The notes under the pieces were generated by a model that did not search any database, was not told the DNA's origin, and saw only the letters and a list, made by a program, of their open reading frames with translations. Shown here piece after piece: positions 1-6,940 of a stretch of DNA of 16,086 nucleotides (the stretch's first letter is position 1; each line of letters opens with the position of its first letter). This DNA is from Endozoicomonadaceae bacterium. Lineage in GTDB: Bacteria; Pseudomonadota; Gammaproteobacteria; Pseudomonadales; Endozoicomonadaceae. The stretch lies in contig JAGLCE010000073.1 in assembly GCA_023146365.1 (NCBI GenBank), forward strand, positions 1 through 16,086, written 5' to 3'. The position numbers were made by a program, and so were the translations under genes.

Positions 1-216
1 GTGATCAAGCTGACTGAGGTGTCAAAAAAACCGAATTGAGGTGTGTCTATAGGACTATTTGAACGCATATTTATTGTATGTTTTCGACCAGAAAATGTGT
101 CTATAGTTTAACAAATTCGGTTGAAAATATCATGTGATAAAGCAATTTCCACCTTAATAATAAGTACGTTACGTGTTTTTCAGGGCCGACTAACTAAGGC
201 AGATACACAGAGTTAT
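1..216. other. AT-rich non-coding DNA with short repeats
   Basis: I see no convincing gene here. There is a 9-bp inverted repeat (AACCGAATT at 29-37 and AATTCGGTT at 114-122) and a 10-bp direct repeat (GTGTCTATAG at about 43-52 and 97-106). These may be debris of a mobile element end, because a transposase remnant follows directly. The plus-strand frame at 121-318 starts with TTG and is antisense to that remnant, so I do not call it. Confidence 0.4.
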
Positions 217-300
217 TTACAGTCTCTCTTTGCCGGTCAGGTCTTTGCCTTCACGCAGCGCCTTGAGAGCGGTATTCATATCGAAAGTTGGTGTTGTCAT
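217..300 (-). pseudogene. IS256-family transposase, N-terminal remnant
   Basis: A good ribosome binding site (AGAGGTG, a few bases upstream) precedes an ATG at 300 on the minus strand. The 27-residue peptide contains FDMNTALKALREGKDLTGK and then stops. This matches my recollection of the N terminus of IS256-family (mutator-type) transposases, where the GK is normally followed by about 370 more residues including the DDE catalytic domain. Here the reading diverges after GK and hits TAA at 219-217. Just past the break, minus-strand sequence resembling CTGTAAATAACTCTGTGT (205-222) recalls the region upstream of the ATG (332-350, TGTTCACAATTCTGTGT). The two lie in the same orientation, so a second element end may have inserted here. 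It is non-functional. Family assignment rests on motif recognition alone. Confidence 0.6.
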
Positions 301-352
301 AGTCACCTCTTTTTCTAAGTTTAAAGAAATGACACAGAATTGTGAACACTAC

Positions 353-967
353 CTATAAGCCAGCATTTTCTTCACAATCATTCTCATGAATTAAATTATA
401 TAATTGACTGTTGCTGCATGAAAAATATTGATTTTTCTTCTTTAACTTTTCAAGTTCAGCATTATTATTATCTATACTATCCTTACAATACTTCATAAAG
501 CCTTCATCCTGATTCTTAGCTGAATTTTCAGTTTTAAGATCGAAAACAAGTTTACAATGTTCAACAGAATTCACTGTCTTTTTCCTATTATGTATCTGTA
601 TTTTCTCCTTAATCTCATTTATTTTAACTTCCCTCTCCTTTAGAGTGTCTCTAAACACGTCTATTTTTTTCTCAAGATGAATATTTTCGTTGTTAACCTC
701 ATTTCGAGAATCTTTAAAAGCATTAACAGCAGAATTCACAGCATTATTCAAAAGTGATGCGCTATAGTCCATTCGTCTAGTTTCATCAATGATTATATCA
801 GTCCAATATCGATACTCACATGTTCTATTTTTAAGTGTACGTGTAGCAATGAAACATTTTATAGATTTCATTATAGAAGGGTTACTATTACGCTCGTCAT
901 CTAATTTTCTTTTTTTATTATATGCTTCATTATACATTATCTGTTTACGAGTGCAAGTATTTTTCAT
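353..967 (-). CDS. Unrecognised lysine-rich coiled-coil protein
   Basis: I do not recognise this protein. From the ATG at 967 it has 204 residues. I prefer that start because GGAAGG (976-981) lies 8 bases upstream. An alternative ATG at 1027 adds 20 residues and overlaps the stop of the upstream gene as ATGA, but it has no clear ribosome binding site. The protein is hydrophilic, rich in Lys, Asn and Glu, with no signal peptide or membrane segment. Heptad-like stretches suggest coiled coils at about residues 90-128 and 165-182. A basic cluster, KKRKL at about residues 18-22, resembles a monopartite nuclear localisation signal. That could matter if the protein is a host-directed effector, but such clusters arise by chance in lysine-rich proteins. 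The gene is AT-rich compared with the core genes, which suggests acquisition. It forms a two-gene unit with 1024-1290. Confidence 0.6.
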   Translation of the reverse strand: MKNTCTRKQIMYNEAYNKKRKLDDERNSNPSIMKSIKCFIATRTLKNRTCEYRYWTDIIIDETRRMDYSASLLNNAVNSAVNAFKDSRNEVNNENIHLEKKIDVFRDTLKEREVKINEIKEKIQIHNRKKTVNSVEHCKLVFDLKTENSAKNQDEGFMKYCKDSIDNNNAELEKLKKKNQYFSCSNSQLYNLIHENDCEENAGL

Positions 968-975
968 TGTATCAA

Positions 976-981
976 CCTTCC
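976..981 (-). promoter_or_regulatory. Ribosome binding site deciding the start at 967
   Basis: On the minus strand this reads GGAAGG and lies 8 bases before the ATG at 967. The longer frame's ATG at 1027 is preceded only by T- and A-rich sequence, so 967 is the better supported start. Confidence 0.5.
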
Positions 982-1023
982 ATTCTTCATATCTGGCCAA
1001 ACAACAAAAGTGATTAACAACAT

Positions 1024-1290
1024 TCATTTTTTAACAAAAAAATTATTTTTTGTTTTAATACATTCAATTACTTTAACTTTATATGTCTGACCAATCTTAC
1101 TGATAATTCTTTCTTTAATCACCGATGGCCTTGTGCAAACATACTCTTTTACGCTGGATAATTTTGTGCAAATGCTGTCCAGAATAGAAACATTCTTGTT
1201 CGATGATTCAGCAACAGGATTTGATTTAAAATCCTCATTATTATCGCTTTTCATTGAAATAACTGATTGAGTAAAGTGCACGGTTTGCAT
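1024..1290 (-). CDS. Unrecognised small protein (88 aa)
   Basis: This 88-residue protein matches no family I know. The ATG at 1290 is preceded by GAGAGGAA at suitable spacing, good evidence of translation. It is basic (Lys-rich C terminus ending FFVKK), contains two cysteines near the middle, and lacks a signal peptide or membrane helix. Its TGA (1026-1024) overlaps the upstream ATG of the following coiled-coil gene as ATGA, so the two genes are probably cotranscribed and perhaps translationally coupled. A 17-bp palindrome at 1362-1378, some 70 bases upstream, could be an operator. AT-rich composition suggests horizontally acquired DNA. It could be the small partner of the coiled-coil protein (chaperone, antitoxin or co-effector), but nothing in the sequence proves that. 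Confidence 0.55.
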   Translation of the reverse strand: MQTVHFTQSVISMKSDNNEDFKSNPVAESSNKNVSILDSICTKLSSVKEYVCTRPSVIKERIISKIGQTYKVKVIECIKTKNNFFVKK

Positions 1291-1361
1291 GTTTATTTCC
1301 TCTCTTATTTATTGAATGATATTGGCTGTATTGATGTAACAAGTTCATTACAAGATACAGG

Positions 1362-1378
1362 TACAATTTATAATTGTA
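1362..1378. promoter_or_regulatory. 17-bp palindrome, possible operator
   Basis: TACAATT-TAT-AATTGTA is a perfect 7-bp inverted repeat around a 3-bp centre, 72 bases upstream of the ATG at 1290. A dyad of this size in an intergenic region suits a dimeric repressor site. AT-rich DNA yields such dyads by chance quite often, so the call is tentative. Confidence 0.3.
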
Positions 1379-1442
1379 AATAAGTATAAAGTCTAATTCG
1401 TGACTTTTAATGTATAAAATATTATCCCTCTAGGGTTGTAAC

Positions 1443-1547
1443 ATGAGAGATTATTATTTAAAAACTCACTCATGTGGTGATTTTCTAAATAATCAACTTT
1501 TAGATGCCTTTAATAGTAAGGCCTACAAGCATATTAACCATCAATGA
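1443..1547 (+). CDS. Possible small ORF (34 aa)
   Basis: An ATG at 1443 opens a 34-residue frame beginning MRDYYLKTHSCGDF and ending in TGA. AGGG lies 7 bases upstream, and an AT-rich TATAAAAT is about 25 bases upstream of the ATG. The composition looks protein-like, with varied and polar residues, but I recognise no family. It may be a genuine small protein, the start of a truncated gene, or chance. It lies alone between the divergent 88-residue gene and the IS5 fragment. Confidence 0.25.
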   Translation: MRDYYLKTHSCGDFLNNQLLDAFNSKAYKHINHQ

Positions 1548-1687
1548 AATCACGAATTCAGGTGAAATAATACGGATTTTTTAAAACTACCGTTAATAAC
1601 GAATCCAGCAGATCATGGCCGACTAATTACGCATATCCTGGTAGGCCATAGAATTGATTGGCAATCTGCCCTCAATCAGGTATCGTC

Positions 1688-1852
1688 TTACTCCCGCGTG
1701 GCAACAACGGAGGCTTTACGTCCATATTCATAAGGCTTGTGATCTTTTCCCTTGCCGACACAATAAACATCCGGTTCATGCAAGCTGTAACCCTTGTTCT
1801 TATCTTGGCGGTTGACTGACCATCTGGTTATCACCGCTGTATCGTCAAGCAT
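1688..1852 (-). pseudogene. IS5-family transposase, internal fragment
   Basis: The minus-strand frame includes KGYSLHEPDVYCVGKGKDHK followed by PYEYGRKASVVAT. This recalls the YSLHAPEVxCIxKGKxHxPYEFGxKVS segment in the central part of many IS5-family transposases. Upstream, QVRMLDDTAVI resembles the MLxDTTVQ motif of the same family, but the two are joined much more closely than normal, so internal sequence is missing. The frame stops at 1688. A different frame below it (about 1600-1680) still shows LPG and GH residues typical of the following segment, so the remnant may extend to about 1590 with a frameshift. The longer minus-strand frame reaching 1945 runs into the zinc-finger gene's upstream region, and its first 30 residues look unrelated. 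Confidence 0.65.
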
Positions 1853-1943
1853 TCTAACCTGTTGGTTAGTGATAACCGATGCATTACTCCCTATTATTTG
1901 TCTGTGTAACATAAAACAATGACTGAAGTAGAGATTTAAATCC

Positions 1944-2693
1944 ATGAATTCAAATTATACAATCAACACATCCACTGCCATCCGCCCTGTTGATCCGACT
2001 AATCAATCAGGGTCATCGTTTGAAACCGAGTCAAGTTTCCAGTACTTCAGTCGCCTTATGTATGATCAACATTTACAAATCTCGGATGGGACAGAGACTC
2101 CCCCTTACAGCTCAATCAGTAGCGAGACTATCGTTACTGCGTTAAATAACACGCTCTCGGATAGGGTAATCGCTAGTGCGTCGAATAACCTTCCTCATCA
2201 GGGGCCGAGCAACGGTGCACCTGATACTGACACTAGATGCGAGTCAACAACCAAGACATATCCATTAATCTCGATCCCAAGTAATCCTGAAGTGCCTAGC
2301 GGCAGTCAGTTTCAGACAACCGACCCCTTCCATTGCAATATCTGCAACACGCCATTCAAGAAGCTCCACTCTCTCATGAGACACAACAGATTCATCCACA
2401 ATGAGAAGAGGATAGCCTCCTTCCAGTGCGATTTCTGCAACAAAAGCTTCCTCTCTGACATTTTCCTCCAACGACACTTGAGAGGCCACACTGGTGAGAA
2501 ACCCTTCCAGTGCGATATCTGCGACAAGCGCTTCAGCCAGTCAAGCAACTTCTTAGTACACATGAGACTGCACCCTGGGAAGACACCCTTCCCGTGCGAT
2601 CTCTGCAACAAAAGCTTCACCCAGCAGATCGGCCTCAACCAACACATACTACGAAGCCATCACTGGATGAAACCCCGTCCCTGCAATATCTGA
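1944..2693 (+). CDS. Kruppel-type C2H2 zinc-finger protein, cut in finger 5
   Basis: This 249-residue protein has a Ser/Thr/Asn-rich, probably disordered N terminus (1-125) and a run of classical C2H2 fingers. Ligands are C131-C134-H147-H152, C162-C165-H178-H182, C190-C193-H206-H210 and C218-C221-H234-H239, each C-x2-C-x12-H-x3/4-H. Finger 2 is joined to finger 3 by the eukaryotic linker HTGEKPF. Bacterial Ros/MucR proteins carry a single finger with different spacing, so this architecture is eukaryote-like and suggests acquisition from a host or lateral exchange. In eukaryotes such arrays bind DNA; here I infer a host-directed, nucleus-acting effector, with no secretion signal visible. A fifth finger begins at C247, but its second cysteine codon is TGA (2691-2693). 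No strong ribosome binding site is seen before the ATG; GTAGAG is weak. The gene may be a decaying one. Confidence 0.7.
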   Translation: MNSNYTINTSTAIRPVDPTNQSGSSFETESSFQYFSRLMYDQHLQISDGTETPPYSSISSETIVTALNNTLSDRVIASASNNLPHQGPSNGAPDTDTRCESTTKTYPLISIPSNPEVPSGSQFQTTDPFHCNICNTPFKKLHSLMRHNRFIHNEKRIASFQCDFCNKSFLSDIFLQRHLRGHTGEKPFQCDICDKRFSQSSNFLVHMRLHPGKTPFPCDLCNKSFTQQIGLNQHILRSHHWMKPRPCNI

Positions 2694-2783
2694 GGCTTAG
2701 ACTGCACCAGGAAAAGCAGCCTCAAACGTCATCTCAAGCCCGTCCACGCTAGCCACGGGTTTCTAGAAAGCGGACATTCGTAG
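2694..2783 (+). other. In-frame continuation of zinc finger 5 after TGA
   Basis: Directly after the TGA the frame stays open for 29 codons to TAG at 2781-2783. Read through, residues C247, position 250 (TGA), H263 and H268 give C-x2-[TGA]-x12-H-x4-H, a perfect C2H2 finger missing only the second cysteine. TGA differs from both cysteine codons (TGC, TGT) by its third base alone. The simplest reading is a recent nonsense mutation, so the ancestral protein had five fingers and about 279 residues. Readthrough or recoding would also fit but has no separate support: I see no obvious stem-loop immediately downstream. Confidence 0.7.
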
Positions 2784-3219
2784 AGTTTCACAGTTGGCTT
2801 CAACGGGATCAAGAAAAAAGACAATAAAAAACAGACAACGTCCCCTGTCACAAAAAAACCTAGGTATCCCATCAACAAGTGAGTCCACTTATTCAGTTGA
2901 AGAATCTGGATATTCTACGGTTATCGCGAAAAAATCAGGCACATTATTTCGCGGATTACTCTGTCAGTGAAAGGCACAGCGACTCACCCTGTCACATCAT
3001 CAGGCTGGCATTTTTTATCTCTGATTCCGTTGACAAAAACTCGCAAAAAAGCGGACTTAGTAATGTTTAAGTTGCTTTCATTCAGATTATGCCATCCAAT
3101 GGTTTCACTTTCCTTCGACTGGTGTTGTATTTTAAATTATTTTACCTGTTGAGCAACATCCCGCTTATATATAATACTCTAGATATTCAAGCACTCCAGA
3201 TGTTGATGCGTATGAAGAG

Positions 3220-3492
3220 CTACAGGACTTGTCTAGGCGTGGGTACTCTAACCGGTAGCTCTACCTTAACTGTTTTATGATTAAATTCGCAGTCTATTTT
3301 TATTTTTTTAGATTTCAAATAACTATCATATTGTTCAGCTATCTCATGAGTAGCAACGCTGCTTTCTATCGTCCTTATCGTCCTAATGGTATTTATCACT
3401 GACGGTAATCCATTAATTTGTAATTGATTGATTGATTGATTGATTGATTGTAAATTAGAAAAATGTAATGTTTTGTTAGCCCTGTCAAACAA
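3220..3492 (-). CDS. Weak ORF carrying a CAAT repeat near its start
   Basis: The frame has 90 codons from a TTG at 3492. GAAGGG is upstream but only about 2-3 bases from the TTG, too close for good initiation. The minus-strand CAAT repeat (3423-3450) encodes an SINQSINQ stretch near the N terminus, and a 9-bp tandem repeat (3368-3385) encodes RTIRTI. The C-terminal half is a plausible soluble sequence with charged residues, but I recognise no family. It may be chance. If it is real, slippage in the repeat would switch everything after about residue 15 on or off. Confidence 0.25.
   Translation of the reverse strand: MFDRANKTLHFSNLQSINQSINQLQINGLPSVINTIRTIRTIESSVATHEIAEQYDSYLKSKKIKIDCEFNHKTVKVELPVRVPTPRQVL
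3423..3450. repeat. Tetranucleotide microsatellite (ATTG)7
   Basis: Seven perfect copies of ATTG on the plus strand, which read as CAAT on the minus strand. Seven exact units are unlikely by chance. CAAT repeats of this type drive slipped-strand phase variation of lic genes in Haemophilus influenzae. Here the repeat sits in a weak ORF, so a switching role is only a possibility. Confidence 0.9.
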
Positions 3493-3609
3493 ATCCCTTC
3501 TAAATCCATTCTAAAGGTTTGACTCTATACCCTTAATGCTTTGGAAGCTCCACATAAGCATACGCGACACACGTTTAGCTACAAACAGCCATTATGGAGT
3601 GGAGTACGC

Positions 3610-3643
3610 ACACTCCAGAAACCCAATTGCGGAGTGTTTTTTT
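3610..3643 (+). terminator. Rho-independent terminator on the plus strand
   Basis: ACACTCC (3610-3616) pairs with GGAGTGT (3631-3637) around a 14-base loop, followed by seven T (3637-3643). On the plus strand this is a textbook terminator with a somewhat large loop. No plus-strand gene lies directly upstream, so it may serve a lost gene or an unseen RNA. It would also block transcription entering murB antisense. Confidence 0.55.
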
Positions 3644-3746
3644 GGATTTAAACTCCACCAATAAATCAGCACACTGGGGCAGGACAATTGCAAACGATCA
3701 CCCATCTTATCGCCGCCGGTATTACCAACGGCAAAAAAAGTCTTAC

Positions 3747-4772
3747 CTAATAAATGATCGGCTCGATCTCAAGACTCACCGAAAAGCGTTCACTAACAGT
3801 GGCCTGTATCTCCTCTGCCAGCGCCAGAATATCCTTGCTGCAAGCATTACCATGATTAATCAGCACCAAAGCTTGCCGATCATAAACGCCAGCTTCCCCC
3901 TTGGAATACCCCTTGAAGCCACAATACTCAATCAACCAACCTGCAGCCAACTTCCAGCCTTCAGCGACCTGATAGGTTGGAATATCTGCAAAAGCAGCCT
4001 TCAATCTGACCTTATCTACCTCCGAAACCACTGGATTCTTGAAAAAACTTCCCGCATTACCCAATACATCAGGGTCGGGTAATTTTTCCCTTCGAATCGC
4101 ACAAACTGCCTCACAGATATCCATTCCCGATGGAGTCACAGCGTCACTTGATATCCGCCTGACTCTATCCTTCAATGCCCCGTAAGCGAGGTTAGGTATC
4201 AACGTTCGATTAAGCTGCACGACGATAGAAGTAATCACTACCTGATCTTTTAAACGATGTTTAAACACAGAGTTGCGATAGCCAAACTCACACTCAGCCA
4301 CAGACATCGTCATCATTTCACCCGTTTGCCGATCAACAGCCTCTAAGCTGACAAAGATATCTTTCAGCTCAACGCCATAAGCACCGATATTTTGTACGGG
4401 TGCCACACCGGCGTACCCCGGAATAAGCGCCAGATTCTCCAACCCGTAAAAACCCTGCTCAAGGGTCCAGCAAACCAGCGAATGCCAACGCTCACCCGCA
4501 CCCACCTTTAAACGTACCGTATCACCCTGCCCTTTCAGAATCTCTCGACCTTTAATGCGATTCAACAGCACCAGTGCATCCAATGCATCACTGAGAATGA
4601 CGTTACTGCCCTCCCCGAGCGCAATGATAGGAAGCTCATGCACACGGGCAAACGCCAACGCTTCACGCAGCGCTTCTACCGATTCAATTCGAACAAAATA
4701 ACGAGCAATGGACGCAAGCCCCATCGTATTAAGGGCTTTGATACTCACCAATTCTTCTATATTCAGGCTCAT
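3747..4772 (-). CDS. murB: UDP-N-acetylenolpyruvoylglucosamine reductase
   Basis: MurB reduces UDP-GlcNAc-enolpyruvate to UDP-MurNAc with NADPH and FAD in the cytoplasm, the second committed step of peptidoglycan synthesis. The 341-residue protein fits the type I (E. coli-like) family in length and motifs. It has LGEGSN (52-57) in the FAD-binding domain, PGYAGVAPVQNIGAYG (118-133) contacting the flavin, YRNSVFK (165-171) with the conserved Tyr-Arg pair, GNAGSFFKNP (238-247) whose Ser242 corresponds to the catalytic serine, and the C-terminal LEIEP with the conserved glutamate. The start at 4772 has a strong GGGAG-type ribosome binding site (GGAGAAGGGAGAGC before ATG). It lies 163 bases after kdsB, a larger gap than between the other genes, where many relatives carry a low-molecular-weight tyrosine phosphatase. 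No terminator is evident downstream on the minus strand. Confidence 0.97.
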   Translation of the reverse strand: MSLNIEELVSIKALNTMGLASIARYFVRIESVEALREALAFARVHELPIIALGEGSNVILSDALDALVLLNRIKGREILKGQGDTVRLKVGAGERWHSLVCWTLEQGFYGLENLALIPGYAGVAPVQNIGAYGVELKDIFVSLEAVDRQTGEMMTMSVAECEFGYRNSVFKHRLKDQVVITSIVVQLNRTLIPNLAYGALKDRVRRISSDAVTPSGMDICEAVCAIRREKLPDPDVLGNAGSFFKNPVVSEVDKVRLKAAFADIPTYQVAEGWKLAAGWLIEYCGFKGYSKGEAGVYDRQALVLINHGNACSKDILALAEEIQATVSERFSVSLEIEPIIY

Positions 4773-4935
4773 GCTCTCCCTTCTCCCATACAGTCACAAC
4801 AAAGAGAGCAGCGCTGACGAAACGGAAGATACCAAGATCCGATGCCTCAAACCAACCGGCTTAACGACATCGTCAAACAGACTCTGCGCCGTTGGTGAAT
4901 GTTAGATATCTTCCAGAAAACCAATAACACCCGCA

Positions 4936-5718
4936 TCATGCAGAAACACCGAGCCCTCTGTCAGCCACTATCTGCCTGACACGTTCAAGATCCGCTTCTG
5001 TATCAATCCCGGCCGGTGGTAACTCCGCCGCTTCCGCTACATGAATAGCACGACCATTCCAGAGCACTCGCAACTGTTCCAGCTTTTCCAGATCCTCTAA
5101 CGGAGAGACACCCCAACCCACAAAGGCATTCAAAAGATCGACTCGATAGGCGTAAATGCCGATATGGCGCTGATACAAGGGACTGTCTGCCATATGATCA
5201 GAGAACCCATCCGCAAAACGGTCACGATCCCAAGGAATAACAGCGCGACTGAAATAACGCGCCATCCCACGACCATCTGCCACCACCTTAACCACTGCGG
5301 GATTAAACAAGTCATCCGCCACACGGATTCGATGACTCAAGGTCGCCACAGAAGCCTCCGTGTGTGCTGCCAGATTGCCAGCCACCTGATCAATAATGGC
5401 CGCTGGAATCAAGGGTTCATCACCTTGCACATTGACCACGATATCATCAGGAGAAAACTTCAGCCGAGCCACCACTTCCTGCAACCGGTCCGTACCGGTA
5501 GGATGATCTTCCCGCGTCATAACAACGTCTGCATCAAAACCGAGCGCAGCACTGCGAATACGCTCATCATCCGTGGCAATAATCACTTTATCTGCTCGAC
5601 TCTTACAAGCCTGCTCATAGACATGCTGAATCATCGGTTTTCCGACAATATTCGCAAGCAACTTGCCAGGCAGACGACTGGATCCGTAACGAGCCGGAAT
5701 AATCACAGAATAAGACAT
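4936..5718 (-). CDS. kdsB: 3-deoxy-manno-octulosonate cytidylyltransferase
   Basis: KdsB activates Kdo with CTP to CMP-Kdo, the donor for the inner core of lipopolysaccharide, in the cytoplasm. Family motifs are clear: IIPARYGSSRLPGKLL (6-21, nucleotide-binding loop), ATDDERI (48-54), VNVQGDEP (95-102, metal and substrate binding), SRAVIPW (157-163), and HIGIYAYR (185-192). At 260 residues it is slightly longer than the usual 245-255, with a short tail after VRQIVADR. It begins 6 bases after the ycaR stop, and its ribosome binding site (GAGAGG) lies within the end of ycaR. The lpxK-ycaR-kdsB order groups a lipid A kinase with Kdo activation, both needed for Kdo2-lipid A. Confidence 0.97.
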   Translation of the reverse strand: MSYSVIIPARYGSSRLPGKLLANIVGKPMIQHVYEQACKSRADKVIIATDDERIRSAALGFDADVVMTREDHPTGTDRLQEVVARLKFSPDDIVVNVQGDEPLIPAAIIDQVAGNLAAHTEASVATLSHRIRVADDLFNPAVVKVVADGRGMARYFSRAVIPWDRDRFADGFSDHMADSPLYQRHIGIYAYRVDLLNAFVGWGVSPLEDLEKLEQLRVLWNGRAIHVAEAAELPPAGIDTEADLERVRQIVADRGLGVSA

Positions 5719-5724
5719 AACCGC

Positions 5725-5904
5725 TTACAGCCTCTCCTCAGTGGTTAATGTACGGGCTTCTGACGCCAACATCACCGGAATGTCATCATGCACAGGATAA
5801 GCCAATCCACAAGGACGGCAGATCAGTTCACTGTTATTCTGCTCACTCTTAAGCTCTCCCTTGCAGAGCGGACAGACAAGAATTTCGAACAGTTTTTTAT
5901 CCAT
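5725..5904 (-). CDS. ycaR: Trm112-like zinc-ribbon protein
   Basis: This 59-residue protein is a Trm112/YcaR family member. Four cysteines form a CPLC (11-14) and a CRPC (29-32) pair, and AYPVHDDIPVML is the typical end of the domain. Trm112 proteins activate methyltransferases in eukaryotes; the role of the bacterial homologues is not well settled. The start at 5904 is chosen because it matches the family N terminus (MDKKLFEILVCP) and overlaps the lpxK stop by 8 bases (ATGGATAA). The same frame is open upstream to 6042, but that part lies over lpxK and is not family sequence. It is conserved between lpxK and kdsB in related bacteria. Confidence 0.93.
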   Translation of the reverse strand: MDKKLFEILVCPLCKGELKSEQNNSELICRPCGLAYPVHDDIPVMLASEARTLTTEERL

Positions 5905-6940
5905 TAGAAGAGACCGACTGAAAAGATGATCGGGACACCGACAGTTTTTCGGAAACGCGACTCCAAAAACTGTCCGGCAATATAGCGTCAACGGCCAGAT
6001 ACCACCAGTCATCGCGGGCAAAGTCCCTGCATTTGATGGCATCTTTGGACGTCATTATAACGGGTAGCCCGTCAGCAAAGGCAAAATCATCTGCACGGTA
6101 GACGTAATGGTCCGGAAACGCATAATCTGTTCCCTCAAAGCCCAGTGTTTGGAGCAGATCAAAAAAACGTCGGGGGTGGCCAATACCTGCCACTGCGTGA
6201 ATATGAGCACCCAGCACCGCCCGCTCTGATAGCGCGATGATCTCGCCAGTTTTCACATTGACAAGACGCGCAGGCACAAGCTGCATGGTGTCATAAGAGA
6301 GGGTCTTTGCATCACAAACAGGCTCCCCATTTGAGACAACAAAGTCCACTGAGTGAATACGATCAATCGGTTCCCGCAAGGGACCCGCCGGTAGACAATA
6401 ACCATTGCCCAACCATCGAACTCCATCCAGCACAATGATCTCCACATGCCGAACCAGTGCATAGTGCTGAAGCCCATCATCACTGATAATAACATCGCAA
6501 TCATGCTTCGACAGAAGGTGTCTCGCTGCCGCTGGACGATCAGGGTCTATAACCACCGGCACACCGGTCATCTCTGCCAACATCACCGGCTCATCTCCTA
6601 ACAAAGAGGGATCATCACCAGGCAGAACCGTCGCTGGATATGTGTCGATCGCAGCCCCATATCCTCGACTGATAATACCAGGACGAAAGCCACGACTCGC
6701 CAATGCAGCAACCAGAGAAGCCACCAAGGGTGTCTTGCCAGTGCCTCCCACAGAAATATTGCCAACCACGATAATGGGGACAGGTGGCTGCCAAAGACCC
6801 TGACGACTCTCCTGATATTGATTCAAACGCCGCCTTACCTGCCACACCATCAGTTTTGACAACGGCAGCAACGGAGATAACAAGGGGTTAAAATCAGGCT
6901 GATACCATGCCGATATCAAACTTTCGGAAAAACGACTCAC
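5897..6940 (-). CDS. lpxK: Tetraacyldisaccharide 4'-kinase
   Basis: LpxK phosphorylates the 4' position of the lipid A disaccharide at the inner membrane, making lipid IVA. The 347-residue protein has an N-terminal segment that is moderately hydrophobic (about 10-35, membrane association), the P-loop GNISVGGTGKTP (60-71), and a Walker-B-like stretch DVIISDDGLQHY. FARDDWWYLAVDA near the C terminus is also family-like. Length is near the E. coli protein (328). The start is GTG at 6940, sharing a 4-base GTGA overlap with the exbD stop, so initiation is probably coupled to exbD translation. Downstream, its end overlaps ycaR by 8 bases. Confidence 0.96.
   Translation of the reverse strand: MSRFSESLISAWYQPDFNPLLSPLLPLSKLMVWQVRRRLNQYQESRQGLWQPPVPIIVVGNISVGGTGKTPLVASLVAALASRGFRPGIISRGYGAAIDTYPATVLPGDDPSLLGDEPVMLAEMTGVPVVIDPDRPAAARHLLSKHDCDVIISDDGLQHYALVRHVEIIVLDGVRWLGNGYCLPAGPLREPIDRIHSVDFVVSNGEPVCDAKTLSYDTMQLVPARLVNVKTGEIIALSERAVLGAHIHAVAGIGHPRRFFDLLQTLGFEGTDYAFPDHYVYRADDFAFADGLPVIMTSKDAIKCRDFARDDWWYLAVDAILPDSFWSRVSEKLSVSRSSFQSVSSNG

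Larger units (their letters stand above)
2784..3609. other. Mostly non-coding stretch with degenerate coding traces
   Basis: I see no confident gene. A plus-strand frame without ATG (2767-2972) stays open for 68 codons, and a short one (about 3170-3256, ending TPDVDAYEELQDLSRRGY and a few more residues) has a protein-like acidic composition. Both may be pieces of decayed genes. A tetranucleotide repeat and a weak minus-strand ORF are listed separately. Confidence 0.4.

Noticed and set aside
121..318. 65-codon plus-strand frame
   Set aside because: TTG start and antisense to the IS256-type N terminus, which has a good ribosome binding site and motif on the other strand.
2265..2647. Minus-strand frames under the zinc-finger gene
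   Set aside because: The plus strand shows precise C2H2 spacing; the antisense frames have no family sequence.
2879..3280. Three short overlapping plus-strand frames
   Set aside because: No ribosome binding sites, mutually overlapping in different frames and no family resemblance; at most fragments of decayed genes.
3423..3450. CRISPR-like repeat
   Set aside because: The repeat units are only four bases with no spacers; this is a microsatellite.
3594..4082. 162-codon plus-strand frame
   Set aside because: Antisense to murB, whose catalytic motifs are intact, and it begins inside the terminator region.
5164..5748. 194-codon plus-strand frame
   Set aside because: Antisense to kdsB with no recognisable domain.
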